Source: Scylla paramamosain (taxonomy: Eukaryota; Arthropoda; Malacostraca; Decapoda; Portunidae). Taken from it: DNA of 64,000 nt. Position 1 is the first letter of the stretch. Each line of letters opens with the position of its first letter. Under the pieces are notes generated by a model. It saw only the letters and a program-made list of their open reading frames with translations, did no database searches and was not told the DNA's origin. The stretch spans positions 5,313,501-5,377,500 of the forward strand of contig NC_087158.1 of NCBI RefSeq assembly GCF_035594125.1, in the 5' to 3' direction. This document shows, piece by piece, positions 51,600-64,000 of this stretch. Made by a program: the position numbers and the translations under genes.

Positions 51600-52706
51600 T
51601 AGGCCATGTATGGAGTATGCTTCACATGTCTGGGTAGGATTCCACTCATACTGCTATTTTAGACAGGGTGGAATCAAAAGCTTTTTGTCTCATCAACTAC
51701 TCTCCTCTAACTGACTGTCTTCAGCCTCTTTCTCATTACTGTAGTGTTGCATCTCTATTATTATTATTATATTATTATATGAATTAATGAAGATGACCCA
51801 CTGGAAAGCACGAATGTATAAGCCCAAAGGCTCAGTGGGTGGCACTTCACTGATAACTGAAGGCTTAGTAACAGGAAGAAGGCATAAAATAGGAAGATTT
51901 GGAAAGATCTAGTAAGTAGAGTGCTGAGAGAGAAGAAAGGTATTCACAAATTTTTTTAAAAGTTTCACAATTACAATGTACTAGCATTGGCAATCTCAGT
52001 GGGAAGTGTATTCTAAAGTCTGACGGATGCTGGGATGAAACACCAGGAAAATTGTGATGTATTACATCGATTCACAGAGTGTCTTGTAGCACGTGCCGGT
52101 TCTAAGGGAGCAGGCAAATGACGGTGCAACGGATAGTTGACATTAGACATAATTTTGAAGAAATAAGACAGTGACCCCACCAAATGACGATGCCAAAGTT
52201 TAATCTCAAGATTAGGGAGAAGAAATTTAATCTGGTTGAATGCTCTATCTAAAAGTTTTAAGTTAGACTCTGCTGCAGAAATCCAAACAGAATGACAGTA
52301 CTCAAAATGAGGCAGTATGAAAGAGTAAAAGCAGCTTTTGACAATATCATCAGAGGAATATATCCAACTGCACTAGCTGTCTTCTACCACTATTTTCATG
52401 CTAACTACTCTCCTGAGCTTGCTAACTTCATGCCTCCCCTCCTCCTGCAGCCTCACTGCACAAGACTTTCTTCTTTCTCTTAACCCCCTATTCTGTCCAC
52501 CTCTCTAATGTAAGAATTAAACATTTTTTTCAATCATTCATCCATTTCTCTGATAAATTCTGGAACTCCCTGCCTGCTTCTGTATTTCCACCTTCCTGGA
52601 GGTTTCAAGACACTTATCCTTCAATTTTTTACTACTGCTTCAGACCTTGTTTGGGGACTGGCAGCTCAGTGGGCTTTGTTGCCCTTGGTTGGTGTCCCTC
52701 CTAAAA
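51600..52706 (+). mobile_element. LINE-A 3' end, split by LINE-C
   Basis: Pieces 51600-51757 (RPCMEYASHVW, RVESKAF, SPLTDCLQ) and 52369-52706 (VFYHYFHANYSPELANF, then FPPS region and 3' UTR ending CCTCCTAAAAAA) are collinear. Several nonsense and frameshift changes. The tail merges into a TA array. Confidence 0.88.
51758..52368 (-). mobile_element. LINE-C 3'-end fragment nested in LINE-A
   Basis: The minus strand encodes the C-terminus of another non-LTR reverse transcriptase: LPHFEYCHSVWISAAESNLK (about 52300), FNQIKFLLPNLEIKLWHRHL, LVGSLSYFFKIMSN, ARATRHSVNRCNTSQFSW and FIPASVRL. A stop follows, then the NTLPTEIANAS equivalent. The 3' tail is a short (AAT)n-like run at 51758-51780. Only the 3' part is present; LINE-C is seen nowhere else in the window. 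Confidence 0.82.
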
Positions 52707-52855
<149 letters not shown>

Positions 52856-53122
52856 AGAAAGAATTGACAGAAATGACTTGGTACCACAGATGGAGGAGGG
52901 AGAGAGACAGACAAGGGGGGCATGGGAAGAAAATAATGATGTTCAACCAACATGAAGAAAAACAGTTACCCATATTGAACTATTAAAGTGTGGAATGATT
53001 TGAAGGAAGAGGTATTTGTGGCAAACAGTGTACACATGTTTAAAGAGAAACTGGATGAATATTTTTATGGGGACTGGACAAAATGAGCTTTGGCTTGTGC
53101 CCTAGGTAAACACACACACACA
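52856..53122 (+). mobile_element. LINE-B 3'-end fragment with (CA)n tail
   Basis: A + strand piece: [34 protein letters not shown] region, then GTGCCCTAGGTAAACACACA. Shows the LINE-B terminus and AC tail on the opposite strand from most copies, so the AC orientation follows the element. Confidence 0.88.
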
Positions 53123-53420
53123 TTTTTTTTTTTTTTTTTTTTTTTTTTATGTAGGAAGGATACTGGCCAAGGGCAACAAAAATCTAATAAAAAAAATGCC
53201 CACTGAAATGCCAGTCCCTAAAAGGGTCAAAGCAGTGGTCAAAAATTGGTGGATAAGTGTCTTGAAACCTCCCTCTTGAAGGAATTCAAGTCATAGGAAG
53301 GTGGAAATACAGAAGCAGGCAAGGAGTTCCAGAGTTTACCAGAGAAAGGGATGAATGATTGAGAATACTGGTTAACTCTTGCGTTAGAGAGGTGGACAGA
53401 ATAGGAGTGAGAGAAAGAAG
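53123..53420 (-). mobile_element. LINE-A 3' end with poly(A), minus strand
   Basis: T26 (53124-53149) is the A tail on the minus strand, then ATGTAGGAAGGATACTGG and the LINE-A 3' UTR and C-terminus up to the SHPYSVHLSNARV region. 5'-truncated. Confidence 0.9.
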
Positions 53421-55942
53421 CAGCAGCAGTGAAGCTGACAGGGCATGTTTTCTAGTACCCTGCATATAGAAGGAAGGAATAACACAAATTGCTCATGGTG
53501 GAACAAGATTTGTTATGAAGACAAAGGAATACCTAGGTGGTAAATAGGGAGGAGAGAAACTGTGCCATGAGTACAGTTATCCCGTCTAGGAAAGTTTGGT
53601 TTGGTTTGCTTACATTTTGGACAAACATGGCAAAGGACAGCACCCCAAAAGAAAGGGGTTCCCTTGAAGGTTTTTACTCGTGAAGAAAGAAAACTAGATT
53701 ATAGACTGCAGTGTAGAAAAATTTTGTATATGGAAGAAATGATGGACAAGTTACTGGAGTTATTGGAGAGAATAAAGACATTGGAGGCACACCAGGAGAC
53801 AGGTAAGGAGTTGGTGACTATTACAGCAAAGTTGATTGAGTTGGAAGATAAAAATGACAAGTTAAAGATGGAAAATGACTGTTTGAAGAAACAAGTAAAG
53901 GAAAAAGTAGGAACTGTTCAGAAAGGAAATGAGGAAATGAAGGGAAGTGTAAAAGATGTGGAAATGAAGCAAAGGTTAAATGAATGTAAATTTGAAGAAG
54001 AATCACTAAAAAACAACAAGAAAACGAGAAACAAAACCTGAGACAAAGTGGTAAATGTTATTAAAGAAGAGAAAAAGTTAGTGAGAGACACTGTAGAAAA
54101 ATATAAACAAGTAAACAAGTAAACAAGTAAAAAATATAAACAAGTATTTGGTTTAAAGGAAGAAAAAAATAGTAAGCAGAATTCAGAGAGAGGAAAAGGA
54201 AAAGAACCTGTTGAATAAGTTATTGTAGAAAGTGATGGGTGAAGACAGTCAGGTAGTAAAGCAAGTGGAAAAGTTCCATAAAACTGGAAAATATGAAGAA
54301 GAAAAAATGAGACCCATAAGAATAAAGTTTGCAACACAGGTACAAGCAGAAGAGGTAATTAAAGGATCTTTGAGGTTGTCTGGAGATGAAGAATTTAAGA
54401 ATGTATGGATAAACAGGGATATGGGTGAGATTGAAAGGTTGAAGCAAAAGGAGCTAGTAAATGAGGCTAAACCAAAAATGAACAACGAACAGAAGAGGAG
54501 AAGAGGAATTTATCTGGAGAGTAAGAGATATAAGAATAAATAAATGGTACATCAGACAGTAAATAAATTATGTTATACTAATGTAAATGGATTAATATCA
54601 ACAAAAATGGAATTAAGTAAGTTATTAAGCAGAACTGCACCAGATGTATCATGTGAGACAAAATGGAAAAATGAATGGGGAACTCCTAACATTGGTGATG
54701 ATAAATATGATTTATGGATGAAAAATAGAAGTGACAAGGGAGGAGGTGGAGTTATCGTTCTGACTAAAAAATGTGTTAAAGTGGAGAGGGTAATAAAAAG
54801 TGAAGACAAGTCTGAAATTCTACAAGTGATGATTAGAAGTGGAAATGGAAGGATGATGAATTATTTAGGAGTGTATGTGCCACTTATGACCAATGCTTGG
54901 TGAAAAGAAGAGTATGAAGAGATGGTGGTAGATGTGTTAAAAGGTCTTGAAAAGATAGTGATGGAAAGTAGTGACATAGTTATTGTTGGTGATTTTAATT
55001 GTAAGGAGATAAATTGGGAGACATTAACAACTACTGGAAGGGAGAACTCATGGAGTAATAGACTGTTAAACTAGTTGGTGGAAAACTTGATGACTCAGTT
55101 GGTTGATAGTGATACCAGATTTAGTGGAAGAGATAAACCATCAAGACGTGATTTAGTGTTTACCAAAGACATGGAAATTATTGAAATCATATACTATGAA
55201 AGCCCTCTAGGCAAAAGTGATCATATGTTTATGGAATTTTATTTGAAAAATTAAAATATAATCATTGATGAAAATTATAAGGTGAAAAGATTTAAATATA
55301 GTAAAGATGACTTTGAAAAATTAAGAAACTACTTTGTTGCCATGGACTGGAAAGACTTTGAAGATGTAGAAGATGTTTGGAAAAAATAGGATGAATTTAT
55401 AAGGATATCTAATTCTGCTGTGGAGAAATTTGTACCTAGAGTAGGAGCAAGATGTAGAAAGGGTAAAGAATGGTTCAATACAAAATGCAAAGAGGTAGGA
55501 AATTGTAAGTTAAATGCTTGGAATAGATGGAAGAACTGAGAGCAGATGGGAGGAATATATTGATGCTAGAAACAAGTACGTTCAGATAGTAAGAATGGAG
55601 AGAAGAAACTATGAAAGAGATATAAAAGATAAGTGTATAAATGAACCCAAACTATTCTTTAGACATATTAATGGGAAGTTGAAAAAGAATGAAGGTGTAT
55701 CAAGATATAAAATTGAAGGAAAAATCTATGAGGATGCACAGGACATGGCAGAGGTTATGAACAAATATTATGCCAATATTCAAAGGACAAAATAAGGAAA
55801 ACCCACTAATTTATAGACCAGTGTCCTTGACTAGTGTTGTAGGAAAACTATGCGAAAGAACAATAAAGGAAAGATGGATGGAACACTTGGAAAGAGATAA
55901 AGTTTTGTTAAATAAGTCAGTTTGGATTTAGGATGGAAGATC

Positions 55943-56893
55943 ATTTTATTTTTTTTTTTATGTGGAAAGGACACTGGCCAAGGGCAACAAAAATCCAATA
56001 AAAAAAAATGCCCACTGAAATGCCAGTCCCATAAAAGGGTCAAAGCAGTGGTCAAAAATTGATGAATAAGTGTCTTGAAACCTCCCTCTTGAAGGAATTC
56101 AAGTCATAGGAAGGTGGAAATACAGAAGCAGGCAGAGAAAGGGATGAATGATTGAGAATACTGGTTAACTCTTGCGTTAGAGAGGTGGACAGAATAGGGG
56201 TGAGAGAAAGAAGAAAATCTTGTGCAGTGAGGCTGCGGGAGGAGGGGAGGCATGCAGTTAGCAAGATCAGAACAGCAGTTAGCATGAAAATAGCGGTAGA
56301 AGACAGCTAGAGATACAACATTGCGGTGGTGAGAGAGAGGCTGAAGACAGTCAGTTAGAGGAGAGGAGTTGATAAGACGAAAAGCTTTTGATTCCACCCT
56401 GTCTAAAAGAGCCCCCCCCCCAGACATGTGAACCATACTCCATACATGGACGGATAAGGTCCTTGTACAGAGTTAGCAGCTGGGGGGTGAGAAAAACTGG
56501 TGGAGACGTCTCAGAACGCCTAACTTCATAGAAGCTGTTTTAGCTAGAGATGAGATGTGAAGTTTCCAGTTCAGATTATAAGTAAAGGACAGACCGAGGA
56601 TGTTCAGTGTAGAAGAGGGGGACAGTTGAGTGTCATTGAAGAAGAAGGGATAGTTGTCTGGAAGGTTGTGTCGAGTTGATAGATGGAGGAATTGAGTTTT
56701 TGAGGCATTGAACAATACCAAGTTTGCTCTACCCCAATCAGAAATTTTAGAAAGATCAGAAGTCAAGCGTTCTGTGGCTTCCCTGCGTGATATGTTTACC
56801 TCCTGAAGGGTTGGATGTCTATGAAAAGACGTGGAAAAGTGCAGGGTGGTATCATCAGCGTAGGAGTGGATAGGACAAGAAGTTTGGTTTAGA
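55943..56893 (-). mobile_element. LINE-A, 5'-truncated, nested in LINE-B8
   Basis: The minus-strand A tail (T11 near 55950), 3' UTR and RT C-terminus, with MTSDLSKISDWGRANLVLFN (from 56766) and RVESKAFRLINSS, back to NQTSCPIHSYADD at 56890. LINE-B8 resumes at GAACTTATTG with about seven bases missing relative to LINE-B6. Confidence 0.92.
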
Positions 56894-57791
56894 ACTTATT
56901 GTCTTTTATTCAAGAGTAGTTCATATTGTGCAGGAGAGAGATGGATGGGTGGATGGTGTCTACTTTGACTTGAAGAAAGCATTTGACAAAGTACCACACC
57001 TAAAATTGCTCTGAAAGATAAAAAAAAAAAAATATGAAAAAAATGGTGGAAGACTGCTGGAGTGGATGGAGGATTATTTGGATGATAGAGAGATGAAAAC
57101 AGTAATACAAGACCAGAATTCATCTTGGCTGAAAGTAACTAGTGGTGTTTCACAGGGGTCAGTGTTGGGACTGATAATGTTTGTAATATATGTAAATGAA
57201 ATAAATTAAGAAATAGACAGTTATATGAACTTACTTGCAGATGATGCTAAGCTGATGAGAAGGGTAGAAAACATAAATGACTGTATGGTACTACAAGATG
57301 ATTTAAATAAGATAAAAAGATGGAGTAAATCTTGCCAAATGGAATTCAATTTAAGTAAATGTAAAGTAATGGAGTTTGTTAAGAGTAAGAAAAGAATATA
57401 ATATCATTATGAGATGGATGGTGTGAAGTTACAGAAATCAAAAGAAGTGGATTTGGGAGTAACAGTTACTGAAAATTTTACTCTGGACAGACACATTGAT
57501 AAAATTACTGGGGAGATGATGAATTTGTTGAAAAGAGTAAGAATGGCATTCTCGTATTTGGATGAAGGAATGATAAAAAAGTCGTTGATTTTCATGATAA
57601 GACCAAGATTGGAATATGCAGCAGTGGTGTGGTCTCCTCATACAAAGGGGAATATTATAAAATTGGAATGAGTACAAAGAGCAGTCACTAAGATGGTTCT
57701 GGAGTTGAGTAAGTCAACCTAGGAAGGGAGATTAAGATTGTTGGAAATTCCTACCCTTGATAATAGGAGGGAGAGAGGGGATTTAATAAAC

Positions 57792-58180
<389 letters not shown>

Positions 58181-58340
58181 TATGGAAAATGTGGACAAGG
58201 AATGTTTTATAGACTTAGACACACAGAGTACAAGGGGACATAGTAAGAAGTTGAAGAAAGTTAACTGTAGAAGAGACATCAAGAAGTATAGTTTTTCTCA
58301 CAGAAGTGTGAACAAATGGAATGAACTCAGTGAAGCACAG

Positions 58341-58784
<444 letters not shown>

Positions 58785-58927
58785 AACAAATGTGCATGAG
58801 AGAGAGAGGGAGAGGGGGTGTCTCATTTTAACCCAGGTGGTATGCCTGGCATATTTGAGTCTTGCATTTGGCAGAACCCTCAAGCCTATCACTACCCAGT
58901 AGTATCACATGACCCAAAAGGCAAGGT

Positions 58928-58928
<1 letters not shown>

Positions 58929-59003
<75 letters not shown>
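58929..59003. repeat. (CT)n microsatellite
   Basis: A perfect CT array of 75 bp, 148 bp from an inverted (GA)n array. The two could pair as a hairpin in a transcript. Confidence 0.97.
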
Positions 59004-59005
<2 letters not shown>

Positions 59006-59737
59006 GGTATCAAGTAAGCAAGCATTACATTGTTTGCAGAAGGTAGGATACTTTTTTTGTACCAAAAAATTACAATGACAAGTTACAAGCAGCCTTCCAG
59101 AACAACTTACGAGCAGCCTTCCAGAATGTATCTCGCTTGCAATTCAAACACCCTCTGTAAATGATAACTTAGCTGTGGATCATGTGGCTGGGTGTTATGG
59201 CGACACCCAGTGGTGATGGGTGGTCGCTGGTGGTTCAAGCCAGCTGGCTGGCCTTGCATTCGTAGGTAATACAGGAGCTCCCTTGCAATACCCAATTGTT
59301 CTTACCTCTAAGTTCTTGGCAACTTAGCAAATTTAACTAAGGAAAGCTGGTAGAATGGCAGGAATACATCTTAACAGCACTGTAGTGTTGGTGGCAGCTG
59401 CTGGCAGGTAAATGAGCCAAGGTAAAATGAGCCAAGGAGGTGAAATTATGCATTATTGAGTGTTATGCACATTTTATATGTTTAATCAATATGAAATCAT
59501 GTTCTTTGTATGCTACTTTCTCTTTCATGGTGCTTTATCAACAGTTCTGTAATACAGACACATTGTTGTGTTTGTTATTGTATGTGTTAGCTTGAAAACT
59601 TACCTTTGACAAGGGTCACAGAACCTAGCCCCTCTTTTGTCATTAGTTATGTGTTTCATTATACAAGAATTTACTATACAAGCGATTCAAATGGAACCTA
59701 ACTGCTCATATCATCAGCACCTCCCTATATTGTGTGT
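59004..59737. other. Unassigned sequence
   Basis: Contains a short direct repeat (GAGCAGCCTTCCAGAA-like, about 59088 and 59112). No gene seen. Confidence 0.5.
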
Positions 59738-61564
59738 GTGTATTTAGTTGTATTGTACAGGGCATGAGCCAAGGCTCATTTTGTCCTGTCTCCATAACCA
59801 TATTTATCCAGTTTATCTTTAAACATGCGTACACTGTTTGCCACAACCACTTCTTCCTTCAAATCATTCCAGATTTCAATAGTTCCATACTGGAAGCTGT
59901 ATTTCTTGATGTCACTTGAACATCACTCTTTATTTTCTTCCCATGCCCCCTTGTCCATCTCTTTCCCTCCTCTATCTGTGATACCAAGTCATTTCTGTCT
60001 ATTCTTTCTATATTGTTTACTAATATGTACATTGTTATTAGGTCTCCTCTTTCTCTTCTCTCTTGTAGTGTTGGTAAACCCATCTCCTCAAGTCTTTCTT
60101 CACGGCTTAAGTCTTTCAATTTTGGTACCATCTTTGTTGCTATCCTCTGTATTCTTTCCAGTTTCTGTATATCTTTTTTTCTATGTGGAGTTTGTTATAA
60201 TTTTTTGTGCATCATTTCTTTATCTAAATAGTTAAATGGCACCGTAATGTTTGTAAACAAACTGTATGTAGAGCTGTATATCCCTTTTTATGTGCCTTTC
60301 AGGTGATTCTATGTGTCCTGGATCATTACTTCCAAATCTTTTTCTTCATTACTTTTCATTATTATTTCTCCTTTCATATTGTAATTCCATGAAGGTCTTT
60401 TTTTACTTTTTCCTATTTAAAACATGTAGCATTTTCTGGCATTAAGTTCAAGTTTCCATCTTTGGCTTAATGCATGTATCTTGTCAATATCCTTTTGTAA
60501 CTACATGCAGTCATTTTCATCCTTTATTATCATCATTATTTTTGCATCATCAAAAATATAATTATTTACATCTTTTGTCGTATCATTTACATATATTTGA
60601 AAGCATAATAGGTGGCAACACAGATCCTTGCAGTATCCTGCTTGTCACTTTGCACCAACTTGAATTAGTGTCCCTGATTACTGTTCTCATTTCCCTCCAT
60701 TATAAATAATCCTCCATCCATCTCAATATTGCTCCCTTTGGTCCTCCATTCTCTTGCTTCCACATAAGGCTTTTTGTGGGGAACTTTATTGAATGCTTTT
60801 TTGAGATCCAGGTATACCACATCAACTCTATCTATTACTCTCAATAGATTTGTGACACAGGATCTCCCTTTCCTCAATCCAAGTTGCTTTTCTGTAATTA
60901 TCTTTTCATCTTCTAAATATTCCACCCATCTGTCTTTAATTATTGATTCACAAAGCTTGCTTACAATACTTATTAGTGACACCAGTCTATAATTTAATGG
61001 TTCCATTTTATTTTCCCTTTTGTATATTGGCACTATGTTAGCTCTATTCCATTCCCTTGGTACTTTTCCTTCTCTCAGTGAGTTGTTAAATATATCCCAT
61101 ATGGGTTTTTTCATTTGTTCTCTGCATTCTTTTAATATCCATCCATTTACTAGATCTGGTCCCATAGCTTTTCTAACATCCAGCTCTTCCAGCAGTTTCT
61201 TGACTTCTCATCTTTTTACTTGTATCTCCTATATTCCCTCATTCTGTGATACCACTTTCGCTCCCACAAATTCAGTATCCTTTGTAAACACAGACTGAAA
61301 ACTCTTATTCATTAGTTCACTCATCTCCTCATCAGTTCCATAAATTCTTCCTTCCCCTTTTAACTTGTTTATGCCATCCTTATGTTTCATTTTCCTGTTT
61401 ACATATCTATAGAAGAGTTTGGGTTCTTCCATGCATTTTCTTACTCTGTCACTTTCAAAGTTTCTTTCTTCTTCCCTTCTTATTATACTATATTAATTTC
61501 TTGCCTTTCTGTATTCTTCTCTCATATTTCTGTTCAATTATCTCATCATTTTTTTCCATGCCCT

Positions 61565-61600
<36 letters not shown>

Positions 61601-62067
61601 CTTTTTTTTTTTTTTTGCATTTGCTGGCATTATACCATTCATGTTTCCTGACTTTCACTTTATAATTTGGCACAAACTGTTGCACCCACTCTCTATACTT
61701 GTTCAAAAATATCTCATATTTTTCTTGCACTACTTTACCTTCAAATAGTTCTTTCCAGTTAATTCATTTTTCCATAAAATTTATTAAGCTCTGCAAAGTT
61801 TGCCTTAGCATTATTCTGTCTCTCATTTCTGTATTTTTCTTTCTTGTGCAACACTTTTTCTTCCTGTAGTATTATTTTGATTATCACATGACCACTTCTT
61901 CCCAGTGAACTCAGACAATGTATACTTGGTCTACTTTCTGGGGTTTTCATAAACACTAAGTCCAGCTGTGATGCTTCTTCTGAACATCTTATAGGCTTGT
62001 TCATTCATTGTCTCATTGTATTCACCATCATGGTTTACATAAGTTCTTTGCTCCATGATGCAACATT

Positions 62068-62070
<3 letters not shown>
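59738..62070 (-). mobile_element. LINE-B10: CR1-like LINE, 5'-truncated
   Basis: The 3' end has a short (GT)n at about 59730-59741, then CAATACAACTAAATAC-type terminus. Read leftward from 62070: endonuclease end (LDLVFMKTPESRPSIHCL, then LGRSGHV where SDH is expected, so the catalytic Asp is lost), linker YEIFLNKYREWVQQFVPNYK (about 61700), KLFYRYVNRKMKHKDG (about 61420), RT GPDLVNGWILKECREQ (61160), KVPREWNRANIVPIYK, DLKKAFNKVPH (60820), [17 protein letters not shown] (about 60050). A T-run (61566-61618) corresponds to an expanded Lys-rich stretch. Many stops. Closest to LINE-B2. Confidence 0.9.
61566..61618. repeat. Poly(T) tract inside LINE-B10
   Basis: About 50 T with one C interruption, at the position of a KKEKDRAW-type lysine-rich segment in other copies. 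It is an expanded coding A-run rather than a poly(A) tail. Confidence 0.9.

Positions 62071-62117
<47 letters not shown>
62071..62117. repeat. (GT)n microsatellite at 5' end of LINE-B10
   Basis: A 47-bp GT array beginning where LINE-B10 homology ends. Confidence 0.96.
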
Positions 62118-62123
<6 letters not shown>

Positions 62124-62296
62124 TAAGTTTGTGACATAATGACTCAAGTTACAAAAAATATAACACAGGTCTTATTTATACAGGTAACAGCAAAACTGAG
62201 TCACCTACTTTGACCTCTCCTTTTCTGCCTTGCCCATCCCCAATGCTCAGCCCCTTCCTGACACACCTGCACACCACAAATATGCCACAATAATGC

Positions 62297-62420
<124 letters not shown>

Positions 62421-62458
62421 AGTACTACATGCAAATCTAGTAGAATTTATTGATTTTA

Positions 62459-62775
62459 TTTGCCTTCTTGCCTCCCACAGCCTCACTGCACAAGACTTTC
62501 TTCTTCCTCTCACCCCTTTTCTGTCCACCTCTCTAATGCAAGAGTTAACCAGTATTCTTAGTAATTTATCCCTTTCTCTGGTAAACTCGGGAACTTCCTG
62601 CTTGCTTCAGTATTTCCTCCTCCCTGTGACTTGAACTCTATCAAGAGGGAGGTTTCAAGACATTTATCCTCTGCTATTTGATCATTCTATTTGGCATTGC
62701 TCTGGGAACTGGGATTTAAGTGGGCCTTTTTTCAAATTTTTGTTGTCCTTGGCCATTGGTCCTCTTACATTTTTA
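62459..62775 (+). mobile_element. LINE-A 3'-end fragment
   Basis: Contains the LTAQDFLL-frame equivalent of the C-terminus, SLVNSGT and the 3' UTR (CCTTGGCCA, CCTCTTACAT). It is more diverged than the other 3' ends and has no clear A tail. Confidence 0.85.
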
Positions 62776-63296
62776 AAAATTTATTTATTCATTTATTTAT
62801 TAATTTTTTACAGATTACAATTAATTATATCATACCATGCAGCATGCTGTGGTCATAATCCATAAACTACTCATAAGCCAGACTGGAGCAAATAAAAAAC
62901 ATAAGGTCATGAGTGTTTACTGTCAACAGTTGTTGATCAACTAATATTTAGAAAATCTTATGTAAAAGTTTTGGTTATGTATCAGTTACCTTTTATTTAT
63001 GGATATTCCATTATTGGATTTGTAAACTTATGATTTTTTTATTTATTTATTTTATTTTTTTTCAATACAAAATTCTAAGTTGTGAATAAAATTCTCAATA
63101 AATGCAGGAAATTTCACATGACTTGTCTAGAATACCTAACTTTTGTGTGGGAACTTGATGTGGTATATTGATGTGGTATTTATATTAATAAATAGACAGA
63201 AAATAAGTTTGCTGATTTCATACCAGAACATTCATAAGATAAGTAAATACATAGTGACAACTTTTATATAAGATCTTTTCTTCCTTTCTTTACTAG
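62776..63296. other. End of intron 2
   Basis: AT-rich, with TTTATTTATT runs. It ends in a polypyrimidine tract (TTCTTCCTTTCTTTACTAG) that forms the acceptor for the last exon. Confidence 0.6.
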
Positions 63297-63997
63297 AGTC
63301 TGATTCTGAGGCTCTGGACATTGAAAAGAAACTTTCAGTCCCCAAGAAAGGGGTGCCGTCTACGAAGTCATCAATTGTTCCAAAGAAAGAGGTACATTTC
63401 ACCCCATCTGTAGTAGCCAAGAAGGGAGCTGACCCAGAATCTTCCACCCCATCAGTTTCTCCACGTAAGGGTGTTGAACTGTCACAAGGTAGCTTAGCTC
63501 ATAACGGGCAATTAGCATTTAGTGAAAATGTGAACATCAACACAAATTTCTCTCAACTATCTAATGATGTGAATAGCAAAAATGTTCCCTCAAGAATCGA
63601 AGAAACAAAGAATAAGACAAATATTGAGAAAGGGTCTAAAGAAAATTTGAACTATATTCCAAATCCTCATCTTGTTCAAAAAGGAAAGCTAAATAATACC
63701 TTGCTTTCAGGAAATGGAAATTTAACACAAACTTTGTTATATTCAGCTTCAGCATCTCCACCTGCTGTGCATTCTAAATCTGGAAATGTATCTAACTTTG
63801 GTCACTTTAAACCAACAACTACTGATGATGTAAGTGCTGCCAGTAGCCAGGGGAGCTATGCACCCATTTTTGTAATTGTTGCCTTAGTTGTACTGCTGGT
63901 TGTGGTAGTGGCTGTGGGATATCACAGACTGAAAGATATTTGGGTGAGGAGACATTATGATTATGTTGATTTTCTGATTGATGGAATGTATGATTAA
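63297..63997 (+). CDS. Coding exon 3: ectodomain, transmembrane segment and cytosolic tail
   Basis: Encodes the last two bases of codon 88 through residue 320 and a TAA stop. The acceptor is fixed at 63297: using the AG two bases later would create an immediate stop. Residues 88 to about 274 are Ser/Thr/Lys/Asn/Pro-rich and likely disordered. They hold five N-glycosylation sequons (NFS, NKT, NNT, NLT, NVS) and four degenerate V-P-K-K-G-V-like repeats at residues 102-147. A strong transmembrane helix spans about 277-295 (IFVIVALVVLLVVVVAVG), followed by a basic juxtamembrane HRLK and WVRRH. The 24-residue tail contains YHRL and YVDF, both fitting the YXX-hydrophobic sorting pattern, and ends in acidic DGMYD. 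Topology N-out, C-in is inferred from the signal peptide and the positive flank. I do not recognise the family. Confidence 0.78.
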
Positions 63998-64000
63998 AGT

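Noticed and set aside
63297..63300. Alternative splice acceptor two bases downstream (AG at 63297-63298)
   Set aside because: It would put a TGA stop directly after the junction.

Overview
This window is eukaryotic, intron-scale DNA. It is AT-rich and crowded with long perfect dinucleotide arrays (CT, GT, TA and GA, up to about 220 bp) and with decayed non-LTR retrotransposons and Tigger-type DNA transposons. This texture and these LINE families suggest an arthropod, most likely a decapod crustacean such as a crab or shrimp. That assignment is inference from repeat style; no host marker gene proves it. I found no tRNA, rRNA or CRISPR, and no prokaryotic gene organisation.

Only one host gene is supported. 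It lies on the + strand with three coding exons: 9621-9791 (start codon and signal peptide), 27681-27771, and 63297-63997 (stop codon). The splice sites are canonical and the phases agree (0, then 1). Together they give a 963-bp frame encoding a 320-residue type I single-pass membrane protein. It has a Ser/Thr/Pro/Lys-rich, probably glycosylated ectodomain and a 24-residue cytosolic tail. I do not recognise the family. Introns 1 and 2 are about 17.9 kb and 35.5 kb and hold almost everything else.

Three LINE families are present. LINE-A is about 3.3 kb, with a single EN-RT frame, an SYADD active site and a poly(A) tail. LINE-B is about 4 kb and CR1-like, with ORF1 and ORF2, an FADD active site, and a 3' end reading CTAGGTAAAT followed by (AC)n. 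LINE-C is a short 3' fragment. Layout: 0.9-1.6 kb LINE-A scraps; 2.4-7.5 kb two LINE-B copies in tandem, separated and flanked by (GT)n; 8.3-8.9 kb a possible MITE; 9.6 kb exon 1; 10.0-11.9 kb a Tigger derivative inside (TA)n plus a 693-bp-spaced duplication; 12.0-12.9 kb a hAT relic; 13.0-16.9 kb Tigger elements, one nested in another; 18.2-23.9 kb a LINE-B split by two LINE-A copies facing tail to tail; 24.8-26.7 kb more LINE-A; 27.7 kb exon 2; 28.2-35.8 kb a LINE-B split by a LINE-A and by an unclassified 0.96-kb insert; 37-50.6 kb three LINE-B copies head to tail, joined by (GT)n; 50.7-58.3 kb a mosaic of fragments; 59.7-62.1 kb another LINE-B; 63.3 kb the last exon.

The most interesting signal is that LINE-B copies have (AC)n, in the element's own orientation, not only as the 3' tail but also at the 5' end, and that several are stacked head to tail inside what looks like one (AC)n array. 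This is the arrangement expected of a microsatellite-targeting retrotransposon. All transposon reading frames seen here are broken or partial, apart from ORF1 of the copy at 46.6-50.5 kb.
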